Origin: a virus
Length of the DNA stretch: 42,238 nt
IMG/VR virus record: IMGVR_UViG_3300030118_004073
Location: 1-42,238 of that record
Direction: 5' to 3' (one strand)
The notes beneath the pieces are model-generated. The model was not told the origin of the DNA and ran no database searches. It was given only the letters and a program-made list of their open reading frames with translations. Positions 11,901-18,878 of this stretch are shown here, piece by piece; positions within the stretch are counted from its first letter, which is position 1, and each line of letters starts with the position of its first letter. Both the position numbers and the translations under genes were made by a program.

Positions 11901-13325
11901 ACTATGCTCATTTAAAAATCCTATAGTACCAGCTGTAGTTATAGTTATAGTGGCTTTCATTCTATATATATGACCTTTTATAAGGTCTGTCGGCGCTGTA
12001 ATTTTAGGGTATATAGAAACTGAACCGCCAGTACCATCGTAAGAGTATGTTCCAGAGCTATAACTCCAACCAGTTTCATAATTATGCTCTCCAGTTCCGG
12101 AGGTTGCAGCAGACTGCGTTAAAGTTATATCAGTACCAGTTCCATCGCCTAACAAGCCAGCGTCTTTTAAAATATTACCACTAGCATCTGTAAAATTTTC
12201 AGAATTAGTTCCTACAGGTTTTTTTAATATATTACCACTGCTATTTTTATAAGCCCAAAAATAATCGTTGTTATATGGTGAAGACCAGTGAAATATTCTA
12301 ATTTTAGTACCATCTGTAGGTTGTGTTATAAAAGGAGCTACACCTTTTACTGTTAAAGTGTGGTTATACCAGTCAACCGTTTCTACAGTATGATATACGA
12401 CTGGTTCAGCCCAAGTCCCAGATCCGTTAGTGCTTATAGCAACTTTCATACCAGGTTCTACAGCTCTCCATTTTTTATAATCAACACCAGTAGTAAAACC
12501 AGAAGTAGCAAAAGAAATAATAAGATTATTATTATCGTCTACATAGTTGTTTGCAACTCTTTCTAAATAGTTTTCTTCTGTTAAATTAAAAATAGTGTGA
12601 CTACCAGATGTTGAAGCTAATATATTTTGTGGTAAAAAATTTGAATTTTGATATTCACTTGATGTTATAGCTGATCTTTCTACAAAATAACTATTGCTAG
12701 AACTATAAGAAACTCCTTTAACATTACCCTCTCTAATAGAACTATCAAGTTTTACTTTTGGCGCGTTAAGAGGGTATTTTTTTATAACCGTTATTAAAGC
12801 TTCGTGAACATTGTTAGTGTACGTACCATCAGAATTTTGGTACTTTGTGGTTGTTGAAAAGTTAGTAGAACCATTTTTCATTCTACTAATATTTATTTTT
12901 TTAGGCTCTGAGTTGTTATCTGTAAAAAACAATAACTCATCTATTATGTTAGCACCAGTTATTAAAAAATCACTATTAAAATTTAAAAAAGAACTACTAG
13001 TACCTTTATTTGTATCTACTAAAACCGGTGTTACGTCACCAGTAAAAGGGTTGTATTCAGCTATAGCGTCAACAGTGTCTCCACAAATAAACCATAAAAT
13101 ATTTTCAGTTTGTTTGTCAACAACTGAACCAATACATGTTCCGCCTATACCTACGGTAGATTTTACAACGTTACCATAAGAATTTTGTGCCGATCCAGCA
13201 TCACTAGATTCTGAAAACGACACGTCAACATTTAATGCATCTCTATATTGTCCATTAGGTATTAATCTCTCGTCGAGATCTTTGTTCATCTTACCAGCAT
13301 GGAACACATTTTTTAATTCCGGCAT
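5958..13325 (-). CDS. Giant tail nozzle/muzzle-like structural protein (2455 aa)
   Basis: This is by far the largest gene of the window. The N-terminus (about residues 5-45) has NKDLDERLIPNGQYRDALN, a motif I know from large tail tube/nozzle-type proteins of marine and crAss-like podoviruses; it describes a protein that closes the distal tail, like T7 gp12 in role. A conserved-looking stretch near residue 955 (VPRKAKAQEITGNRIMYGNY) fits the same family. Two inserts, about residues 420-535 and 613-760, look like jelly-roll carbohydrate-binding modules; the second opens with ISNGDFSNLTTWH, the usual start of a CBM_4_9-like domain. The rest is strand-rich, with no membrane segment and few cysteines. 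It follows the 373-aa connector-type gene by 3 bases. The assignment rests on the N-terminal motif, size and position; exact tail location is inferred. Confidence 0.7.
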   Translation of the reverse strand: MPELKNVFHAGKMNKDLDERLIPNGQYRDALNVDVSFSESSDAGSAQNSYGNVVKSTVGIGGTCIGSVVDKQTENILWFICGDTVDAIAEYNPFTGDVTPVLVDTNKGTSSSFLNFNSDFLITGANIIDELLFFTDNNSEPKKINISRMKNGSTNFSTTTKYQNSDGTYTNNVHEALITVIKKYPLNAPKVKLDSSIREGNVKGVSYSSSNSYFVERSAITSSEYQNSNFLPQNILASTSGSHTIFNLTEENYLERVANNYVDDNNNLIISFATSGFTTGVDYKKWRAVEPGMKVAISTNGSGTWAEPVVYHTVETVDWYNHTLTVKGVAPFITQPTDGTKIRIFHWSSPYNNDYFWAYKNSSGNILKKPVGTNSENFTDASGNILKDAGLLGDGTGTDITLTQSAATSGTGEHNYETGWSYSSGTYSYDGTGGSVSIYPKITAPTDLIKGHIYRMKATITITTAGTIGFLNEHSNINGQKTGINGYETRRSAVGTHEIDIIWKCNNSSTYGQLCIFAESTAVGTLKINEIVCLSKPRVVRVQPLHFYGNTSYAVNDIITLQANDVLATSSDDNEFVDITVKLTKEIKSQNNKRISNSHADAIGTGVTGNQKISNGDFSNLTTWHTGTSGTTDIGTSSAGFYVTGGTLTSSNSAGGYVRNVLSEALVADEVYKLTYTVTTASSGSSGLQGRLNLILATDDRYTGDDTDRGHSNHILLPTHATGTYSVYWKQKSIERGAFSLTELMFFNDTEWSGAIDNVGVQKVSGNSETSCGFRGSNNNGRQAFDIEILSIDNSIIGNLGNLKFVSRRQQPEAIYEKEFARFAYRYKYIDNEYSAISPFTEVCFIPKDEDGYNYDSKQGYNKSMINDLRRITLSGISKMPEDVKSIDILYKKSDSTNVYIVRTIQNKDFETLKTDDSVVITSEEIKSLLSENQMLRPYDNVPRKAKAQEITGNRIMYGNYLQQYNYFNTPAEFKVKTNSIEVEDKPLKSLKALRNYQIGVSFLDKYGRQTPVFTDETGIVKLDQNKAATANMLQCALSSSPPDWATHYKYYVKDSSSEYYNLAMDRFYSDVEDENVWISFPSSEINKINENDYISIKKQHDSETAVSIVPGSIVKYKVLDKQAQPPEHIRFRMEEIGESENSVTFSAGAVVNSSDNNATKNAKYEKQFCDYPVAGKSSFSLSAYDIRKDAELIDELESYITNTGVWYDVDNRFVDFSSTLNGSMSKKYEIEKIYKKTITIAVEGTTNAHYQKGIAQSHAGIVVVTAADYQNKSVIALDQNQKTSESNDQVVSDPDGALQVGMRLVDSKDVTTYTGSPRNATTSTEEGFKVDEIIVITKVGTNSITLSSPISVSEHEELTFMDMTDVYLFKTKTPFSHDISFMGNSPQAEKIELLDIATSSYDSSNTVLPNPQDLKLKVKFFKQTTEDHGEEFKGKFFIKTARDHILNDFIYQTQAANKTFKSRDSAKMFYAQTWLLDQGNGDAIIEDTNLTTSSNYIKELLGLSTTRKVRYETFFNESDLVYARRAFGINNWSASTRLISGEKNGNGFNLNPETAGGVAWAATITVGGVAKHIKFGGTTRGIIDSSVYGQNAINGFSMKELDYANPSNSGGAANPSICIDQTVGFRVMKEPGNPKTGDLPQYDVAPYVGDGWQVGKTNCTFKLFGINGFGRAKGNLGVLYNFYRYLTTEGQTFRFTNDPTNTAYIIRGFEAFDVVNTDCRTNDGSITVDASSNDQTTIKPDQLKYYEKSLAINIQLDKAIVWSPMESVGSNGQPVITPLELNTNSYAANKTFGSTEEKNNKENLKNSNSSRFSAFEIDFGEVDISSDSPAVFEVLPKDKADLELFYETPVARMVVKDGMSVKTNFRTANNENPLSNNAIVTKQNLSQGNVFQIKPSHVNFRIPAGEEIIIFEKDQNGNVLYEENFVLNTDIVPVPQGETIQSSGFEQVDNVVYNILNEDVLTKRLEYYNCFAFGNGVESNRLFDDYNAVTIDKGPRVSTILNEDYKEETKYNSIIYSGIYNSKSSFNNLNQFIQGEKITKDLNPDYGSIQKLHTRDTNIVVLCEDKVLKVLATKDAIFNADGNPQLTATNKVLGQAVPFAGEYGISTNPESFASYGYRCYFSDKKRGAVLRLSMDGLTNISEKGMSKYFRENLDDSLKVHGSYDVLKDNYNITLNGKTLSFTEKVNGWVSFKSFVPENGLSITNSYYTFKDGEIYMHGENLTRNNFYGTQYDSTVNLIFNGEPDTVKDFKTISYEGDTGWIANTITTDKESGSITAFVEKEGKYFNFIKGTKINNDVDLLKTAGLNVQGIGKPSTIGLNSNVRSFTHTVTAVDIASNKHPKKWIINNSSSDSTSTNKVIKFNEKSGSNVTGKTVDFYIHPQVEKGILWKLAADDFTFSLTEPTPINNFAGTVAATLQGNGSIRVRITYVSNPFPSSNTVTTLTITAGSAYQEQI

Positions 13326-13328
13326 GTA

Positions 13329-14450
13329 TTAGTGTTTTATTTGTTTTGATTTACCTCTCATTACAGACGTTAATTCTTCTGCTTTTAAATTTGACAGTCT
13401 TAATTTAGCTGTTCTTATAGCAGCACGTCTTTCTTTTTTATATCTAGCTACTAAAAACTCTGGTATATTAATTTTAGTTGCTAATATAGCGTGAGCAATA
13501 TGTTTGTATATAGCTTCTTCAGCAAACTTGTGTACTATCATTTCGGCATCAGTACCTAAACCGTCACTTATATACTGTAATACAACAACCTTGTTTGTTA
13601 AATTTGATGAAAAATGTATTTTACCAGTATTATAATCTATAAAATAATCACCGTTAATACTTGCTAACGAAGTGTCCATACCATATCTTCTTCCTTCGTT
13701 AATATCGTGTATGTCTGTATCATACTCTGGATCATTGTTATTTCTTAAATAATCATCGTTAGCCTCTCTTCTTGTTAACGTTGTTGACTTAGGATTAGAT
13801 AAATAAGTACCGTCGTTATTAAATAGGTACTCATAATCTTCATCTTGTGATAATTCAGTTGGATTACCAGTGTGTTTTGTAGGAACTAAAGGCCTAAAAA
13901 CACCAGCATTGTCTACCCACATTATTTTTACATAATTTACATAATCAGGTGGTAACTCCATAACAAGTGTAGGTGGTACTTCTAGCTCTTGACTTTTTGT
14001 AGACCTAAATGTATCATAACTAAATTCTTGTATTCCTCTTTTTGCATGAAACACAACGTCTGTTCTTTTAGCTCTGTTTATTATTTTATCTTCACCTGTA
14101 TAACCAACAATAAAGTTATTAACTAAATCTTCTAGTTTTATATACTGGTAATTACCTAAGTTTGGATTTGTTATTATAACCTCAACACTTACGCCTACTG
14201 GTATGTTTGTATTTAATACTAAAACACCTGTAGAAGCTGTATAACTTGTTATTGCAACACTGTGAACAGCTATTAAAGCTCTTGACGTACTAGTAACACC
14301 GTTTACTGTACCTGTTATATAAACGTTAAACAAACTGCTTGACGTAGGTAATGTTGGAAAATCTAATGTAAATGTATTTGTTGGTGAACCAGTTACTGTA
14401 AATGAATTTAACCCGTGATATTGTTCTTGTGTTCCTTTAAATAATCCCAT
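13329..14450 (-). CDS. Head-tail connector / tail adaptor-type structural protein (373 aa)
   Basis: Two parts are visible. Residues 1-100 are strand-rich (Thr/Val/Ser), resembling a small beta domain. From about residue 105 comes a helical region with LEDLVNNFIVGYTGEDKI and a following helix containing FHAKRGIQEFSYDTFR, then LPPDYVNYVKIMWV and further mixed alpha/beta sequence ending in a basic helical C-terminus. The helical part resembles the adaptor proteins that sit between portal and tail in podoviruses (P22 gp4-like role). That is a structural analogy I cannot test here. It lies between the 240-aa connector-type gene (gap of 3 bases) and the giant nozzle gene, exactly where connector genes are expected. 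Confidence 0.6.
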   Translation of the reverse strand: MGLFKGTQEQYHGLNSFTVTGSPTNTFTLDFPTLPTSSSLFNVYITGTVNGVTSTSRALIAVHSVAITSYTASTGVLVLNTNIPVGVSVEVIITNPNLGNYQYIKLEDLVNNFIVGYTGEDKIINRAKRTDVVFHAKRGIQEFSYDTFRSTKSQELEVPPTLVMELPPDYVNYVKIMWVDNAGVFRPLVPTKHTGNPTELSQDEDYEYLFNNDGTYLSNPKSTTLTRREANDDYLRNNNDPEYDTDIHDINEGRRYGMDTSLASINGDYFIDYNTGKIHFSSNLTNKVVVLQYISDGLGTDAEMIVHKFAEEAIYKHIAHAILATKINIPEFLVARYKKERRAAIRTAKLRLSNLKAEELTSVMRGKSKQIKH

Positions 14451-14453
14451 GTG

Positions 14454-15176
14454 TTATTGTTTTTCTTGTTGAACTTGTTTAACTTCTTCTTGAGTTGCAA
14501 TTTGATATAACTGCGGATCTTCTATTGAAACACCAGCTAAAGCTAATATTTTTAATACTAATAAAGTTTCTTCTGACTCGTGTAGCTGAGGATCTGTTGA
14601 AGCGCCAGAGTTGTATAACGCTGTACCTCCTACAGTTTCAAAGCCCCATACAATATCTGTTGGTCTACAAACATAGTTACAAGTTACGTTGTTAACTGTG
14701 TAAGCAGATGGTGGAGAAGATGGAAAAACTTTTATAGTTGTGTCTGTTTTTCTTGTGTAAACAGGGTAGTCGCCAGAAGGTTGTGCTAGTGGCGATCTTT
14801 CCATATATACTAATTCTTTTTTATTTATTTGCTGTACTTCAACATCATAAGCACCTGTTGGCGCGTAAAACACAGTTCCTAGCCTATAAACGTCAGTAGG
14901 TAGCGTTAAAGTATTACCATTAACAGCTGACATTGCTACTCTGTATTTTTCAAATGGACTAATTTTTTCTTCTAATAAACTAACCATGTTAGAATATTCT
15001 GTGTCGTTTGCTAATCGTCTGTCAAATTGATTTAAGTCGTAGAAGTATTGCTCAAATATATCCATTTGCGCTTGGTTTGCAAATAAATTAAATTCTTGAG
15101 GTGTAATATAGCCTCTTTGTTCTTTATTAGCGATTGCTAATACTCTTTGATGTACTGTATCTATGTTTATAGCCAT
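14454..15176 (-). CDS. Connector/ring-type structural protein (240 aa)
   Basis: The N-terminal helical segment (residues 5-52) contains VHQRVLAIANKEQRGYITPQ followed by FNLFANQAQMDIFEQYFYDL, a conserved opening I associate with unnamed structural proteins encoded beside the connector in marine Bacteroidota podoviruses. The middle is beta-rich (residues about 85-190) and the C-terminus is Gln/Glu-rich and helical. It is probably a ring or stabiliser between portal and nozzle. The gene begins 51 bases beyond the hairpin terminator at 15227-15256, so it needs either read-through or its own start signal. A direct repeat ACTAGTAA occurs at 15191-15198 and 15216-15223 in this leader. Confidence 0.6.
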   Translation of the reverse strand: MAINIDTVHQRVLAIANKEQRGYITPQEFNLFANQAQMDIFEQYFYDLNQFDRRLANDTEYSNMVSLLEEKISPFEKYRVAMSAVNGNTLTLPTDVYRLGTVFYAPTGAYDVEVQQINKKELVYMERSPLAQPSGDYPVYTRKTDTTIKVFPSSPPSAYTVNNVTCNYVCRPTDIVWGFETVGGTALYNSGASTDPQLHESEETLLVLKILALAGVSIEDPQLYQIATQEEVKQVQQEKQ

Positions 15177-15226
15177 ATTATTTGTTTATAACTAGTAATA
15201 TAGTCACTCAATACTACTAGTAAGTT

Positions 15227-15256
15227 AAAAAATAGCCACCCTAAAAAGAGTGGCTA
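15227..15256 (-). terminator. Intrinsic terminator after the 267-aa gene
   Basis: Perfect 7-bp stem TAGCCAC/GTGGCTA (15233-15239 with 15250-15256) around a 10-base loop. On the minus strand it is followed directly by a run of six T (complement of 15227-15232). It lies 12 bases after the stop of the 267-aa gene and 51 bases before the next start, so it would stop or reduce transcription from the capsid genes into the tail genes. Confidence 0.8.
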
Positions 15257-15267
15257 CTTTTATTAGG

Positions 15268-16071
15268 TTAGCTTAGTTGCTTTTCTATATTTTGTAGAAT
15301 CTCCATACCTTCGTCAGTTTTAAACCAAGCGGCTAAAGCTGAGTATGGGTGTTCGTCAAAAGGTACGTTCATTAACTTTCTGTTGTTTGAGCCCCAAGTA
15401 AACACTCTTTGATCTCCAGATAATTTAATAATACCTTGTTCAACTGCTTTTATACCCATATTTCTAAGATGTACGTTGTCGTCTTTTGCTAATTCTAAAA
15501 ACAACTTAGGTTGTTCTTTAGCAAATAATAGCAAGTCTCTTTTAAGTTCCTTAGAACTCATCTTAGACACCTTAGAACCTACCTCTACACGCATAATTGC
15601 TTCAGCTATATCTATATCTAAAGATCTTGCCATAACCATTGCGTCTAACTCTAGTTCTAAATCAGCAACTTCGTCAACAGCTTCTTTTACGTTGTCAACT
15701 TCGTAATATAAAACATCTTTGCTAGGGTGATAAATAGATAAAAACTTTTGTAACATTACGTCTTCTCTTTTAACGTATAAAACGCCATCTCTAAAAACTA
15801 TATGTGACAACCGTCTGTCATCATTCATTTCATCTACAAAAGGTGTGTTTTGATTTTCGCAGTATTGTATTGCTCTTGAATAACCTGCGTCTTCATCAAA
15901 ATACATCATGTTTTTTGATTTTAAAGTAAATGTTAGTGGTGATAAATTGTTTTTTAAAACATAAGTTCTATCTTTTAAATCCCACTTTTTTCCTTTTGGT
16001 TTTACAACCGTTTCTACATGCTCATCACCAGGATCTCCTTGGTATGAGACTTTTTCTTGTTTTTTTGCCAT
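15268..16071 (-). CDS. Capsid-associated protein downstream of the major capsid gene (267 aa), unknown function
   Basis: The chain opens with a basic tail (MAKKQEKVSYQGDPGDEH), followed by a strand-rich part with TYVLKNNLSPLTFTLKSKN around residues 37-55, and a long helical C-terminal half rich in Leu, Glu and Lys (about residues 125-215). No enzyme motif is seen. It is flanked by two hairpin terminators, one after the capsid gene and one after itself, so it may be expressed at a level of its own. Position suggests a head auxiliary protein, such as a decoration, vertex or completion protein, but this is inference. I recall similar proteins encoded after the capsid gene in related marine phages without a described function. 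Confidence 0.55.
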   Translation of the reverse strand: MAKKQEKVSYQGDPGDEHVETVVKPKGKKWDLKDRTYVLKNNLSPLTFTLKSKNMMYFDEDAGYSRAIQYCENQNTPFVDEMNDDRRLSHIVFRDGVLYVKREDVMLQKFLSIYHPSKDVLYYEVDNVKEAVDEVADLELELDAMVMARSLDIDIAEAIMRVEVGSKVSKMSSKELKRDLLLFAKEQPKLFLELAKDDNVHLRNMGIKAVEQGIIKLSGDQRVFTWGSNNRKLMNVPFDEHPYSALAAWFKTDEGMEILQNIEKQLS

Positions 16072-16094
16072 AATAATATATAATATAAGTTAAT

Positions 16095-16129
16095 AAAAAG
16101 AAAAGGAGAGGAGTTAACCTCCCCTTTTC
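16095..16129 (-). terminator. Intrinsic terminator after the major capsid gene
   Basis: Strong 12-bp stem (16100-16111 with 16118-16129, one G-U pair on the RNA) with a 6-base loop. On the minus strand it is followed by a T-run (complement of 16095-16099). It starts 16 bases beyond the capsid stop codon, and would favour a short, abundant capsid transcript with partial read-through to the 267-aa gene. Confidence 0.88.
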
Positions 16130-16145
16130 AATAATAAAGTTGCGA

Positions 16146-17636
16146 TTAAGCCTTCAATAACATGAAGTTGTTAGCCGCTTGAACTACTAAGCATCTTTCA
16201 GATAAGTAGTTAACTTGCATTGCATCTAAGTCAGAAGTAATGTTACCACCAACAGATCCAGTGATCCAAGTTTTCATCTTTCTGTTTTCGCTTTGTGAAG
16301 CTCTGTATCTAACATGTAAGAAAGGTCTCTTCATGTTTCTTCCCATAGTTTCATCGTAAACAGATGATACACCAGCAGGAATAAGAGCACCTTCAATCTT
16401 ATTGTTTTTAGCAGAAGCAGCAACACTACCATACATTTGAGTATCGTTTAAGTATTTCCAGTCAGTTTTGTAGAAGTCATAAGAACCTCTTCTGAAACCA
16501 GAGAAACCTAAATTTAAAGCCATGTCAGCAGAATTGTCAAACACACCAAAACCAGCAGAAGCAGCATAACCAGCACCGATGCTACCAAGAGTATCATCTA
16601 AGTTGATATTTTGCGCTCTGTTTAAGTAAAGCATGTTTTCTTCAATAGCACCTTGAGAATCTAAAGTAGTTAGTATGTTGTCTATAGTACCCATGTTATC
16701 AGCAAACATAGTATTTACTGAACTTGCAACAAAAGTATCGTTTATAACGTGACCTCTGTCTTCAATAGCAGCAAACATACCTTCAGTACCACCAGGAACT
16801 GCAGCGTTTGCATTTGCACCTTTTTCAACAGCCTCAAGCATTGACATTTCTAGATAGTCGTTAAAACGAGCTCTAGTGTCACCTTCAGCTTTTAAGTACC
16901 ATAAGTAACCTGATTGACCTTCTTCACCAGTAACTTCTACCCAACCAATTTGTGCAGCATCAGATCCAGATACTTGAAATCTATCTCTAATGATGATTGG
17001 CTTGTTAGTAAAAGACTTGAAAGATGGAGTTAAAGCACCTCTATCTAAAGAAGTTCCTTTCGCATGCTCAGAACCATATATTAGTAACGTAAACGTTGTG
17101 TTGTCGTTACAAGTAACGTCTCCAGTAGCAGTTGAAGTTAAACTTGCTTGAGTATAAGGCTTAACAGTACAACCCATCAAGTCATTAGTACCACCTGCAG
17201 TTGAATCTACATCAACAGCAGTTACAATACACTTGATTTGATCACCTACAACAGCTTGTGTTGCGCCTGAACCACCTGAAACAGATGCTACAGTAAGTAT
17301 TATAGTGTCAAATTTTCTAACTAAGTTTGCTTCAGCAGCATCGTCAAAAATAAGCATATCTTCAGACGCGTCACATGTTACATCTGCAATTGATATGTGT
17401 AGTCTACCTTGCTCTGACCAGACTACTTGATCAGAAGCCATTGCTTCTTCAGCTCCGACTTTTGCTAAAAATCCTGATAACATTCTGTTACCGTATCTTT
17501 CTACCTCAGCTTCGTAAAGCTCTGGTAAATATTGTTGCGCCCAGCCCGTGCTAAAATCTAGATATGCACTAGATAATGTTTGTTGAACTGGAGCTGGAAC
17601 CGGTGATAAATTCGGTCCCGCACTAGGAGTTGCCAT
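16146..17636 (-). CDS. Major capsid protein (496 aa)
   Basis: Position between the scaffold gene and the connector genes, length near 500 aa, and a dedicated strong terminator point to the main shell protein. The N-terminal arm (residues 27-50) contains DFSTGWAQQYLPELYEAEVE followed by RYGNRMLSG, a pattern I associate with HK97-fold capsid proteins of crAss-like and related phages. The C-terminal part (residues 445-496) is a compact alpha/beta region ending in SERCLVVQAANNFMLLK. Codon use is visibly less AT-biased than in its neighbours, as expected for the most abundant protein. A Thr/Ser/Val-rich segment at about 115-210 may be an inserted surface domain. The HK97 fold is known for the family and not directly visible here. 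Confidence 0.82.
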   Translation of the reverse strand: MATPSAGPNLSPVPAPVQQTLSSAYLDFSTGWAQQYLPELYEAEVERYGNRMLSGFLAKVGAEEAMASDQVVWSEQGRLHISIADVTCDASEDMLIFDDAAEANLVRKFDTIILTVASVSGGSGATQAVVGDQIKCIVTAVDVDSTAGGTNDLMGCTVKPYTQASLTSTATGDVTCNDNTTFTLLIYGSEHAKGTSLDRGALTPSFKSFTNKPIIIRDRFQVSGSDAAQIGWVEVTGEEGQSGYLWYLKAEGDTRARFNDYLEMSMLEAVEKGANANAAVPGGTEGMFAAIEDRGHVINDTFVASSVNTMFADNMGTIDNILTTLDSQGAIEENMLYLNRAQNINLDDTLGSIGAGYAASAGFGVFDNSADMALNLGFSGFRRGSYDFYKTDWKYLNDTQMYGSVAASAKNNKIEGALIPAGVSSVYDETMGRNMKRPFLHVRYRASQSENRKMKTWITGSVGGNITSDLDAMQVNYLSERCLVVQAANNFMLLKA

Positions 17637-17662
17637 AATTTCTAATTTTTTTAATTAATAAT

Positions 17663-18853
17663 TTACTTTTTTAGTTTTAATTTAAAACCCGAAGAATTAT
17701 CACCTAACACTTTGTATTTAAAGCCAGTTTTTTCGTCTCCATAAGACTGTCTTGGACTCATGTCTACGTTTTTTGCTTTACTAACACTTTCTTTTATAGC
17801 ATCAGCTTTGCCTTGCTCGTAAAAGTGTTGTGCAATAGCATCTGAGTTCATAGCAGTAAAAAGAGATTTATGATAACCTTTAGCATCTGACATTTCATTT
17901 TTTTCATTCAAGAACTTCTTGACAAAATTATTAATGTCGCTTTGTGTTTGTTTAACCTCGCTAGCATTGTTAACATTAAACCTATAAGTTTTATCACCAA
18001 CGTTATATTCAAACCCTTTGAAATCGTTGTTAAATAAACTTTCGGTTTTTTTGTCAAAAACACTTTTTTGTTGCAATTGAACTTTTTTGTTTTGCTCCGA
18101 GTTTTTGTTGTATTCGTTATAGAAATTAATAGCTTCCTTTTGGTCGGAAGTCAACTTACTCCCAGCTTTAATTTCTTCGTAATACGAGGACTTTAGCCCG
18201 TCCATGTGGCGTCTAGCGTCAGCAACTTGCTCTTTAAACGCTAATTTTTTTCTTTTTATTTCTCTATCAGTAGCTTCTTCTTCATCATAAGAAAATCTAT
18301 CTTCAATAAGAAAATCTATTTCTTCATTATTTAAATGACCTTTAGTTTGTTTATAATATTCTTTTAAAACTAAATTGTCATCTAATTTACTGTAATCTTG
18401 ATTTAACTTTACATAATCTGTTAAATCACCACCTGTTTTATCCATAAAGTCAATTAACTTTTGTATATTTTCAGGTAAAGGTTTACCAGTTTCTTTGGCT
18501 TCAGCTATAGCGTCTTTAGTTTCTTCAACTAATTCTTCTACTTTTTCTTCTACTTTTTGCTCAGTTACTTCTTCTAATACTGGAGCTTCTTGTGCTTCGG
18601 TTTCCGGTTGTACTTCTTTTTGTTCTTGTGCGGCCCCGGTGTCCTCGGGTTTAACATCCTCAAGGACTCTTGTTTCGTCAGCACTATCGTTTGTAGTTTC
18701 ATTTTCTTTAACTTGCTCTACTGGTTCTTCTTTTTTTGATAAATCTAATTTTATAGGACCATCGTCCTTAACTATTTTTGGCATTTTAATTTTAAGTTTG
18801 CCTTCTTCTTTAGGTTGTGTAGTTTCTTCAACTACTTCTTTGTTTTCTTCCAT
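17663..18853 (-). CDS. Scaffolding protein (396 aa)
   Basis: Residues 1-125 are extremely rich in Glu with Lys, Val and Gln and should be disordered or coiled coil. The middle (about 140-330) is helical and highly charged. The last 20 residues form a compact basic tail ending in GFKLKLKK. Acidic, helical, without cysteines and encoded between portal and capsid protein, it has the usual features of a head scaffold, whose basic C-terminal segment binds the capsid protein. The N-terminal KLKIKMPKI (residues 19-27) resembles the C-terminal KLKLKK tail, so both ends may carry a capsid-binding element. No protease domain is visible, and no separate prohead protease is seen in the window. Confidence 0.78.
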   Translation of the reverse strand: MEENKEVVEETTQPKEEGKLKIKMPKIVKDDGPIKLDLSKKEEPVEQVKENETTNDSADETRVLEDVKPEDTGAAQEQKEVQPETEAQEAPVLEEVTEQKVEEKVEELVEETKDAIAEAKETGKPLPENIQKLIDFMDKTGGDLTDYVKLNQDYSKLDDNLVLKEYYKQTKGHLNNEEIDFLIEDRFSYDEEEATDREIKRKKLAFKEQVADARRHMDGLKSSYYEEIKAGSKLTSDQKEAINFYNEYNKNSEQNKKVQLQQKSVFDKKTESLFNNDFKGFEYNVGDKTYRFNVNNASEVKQTQSDINNFVKKFLNEKNEMSDAKGYHKSLFTAMNSDAIAQHFYEQGKADAIKESVSKAKNVDMSPRQSYGDEKTGFKYKVLGDNSSGFKLKLKK

Positions 18854-18878
18854 AATAAAATATAATAATTAATAATTT

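Noticed and set aside
18495-18872. Plus-strand Ser/Cys-rich frame of 125 codons
   Set aside because: Antisense of the Glu/Lys-rich scaffold N-terminus; the Ser/Thr/Phe-rich composition is what reversed GAA/GAG codons give.
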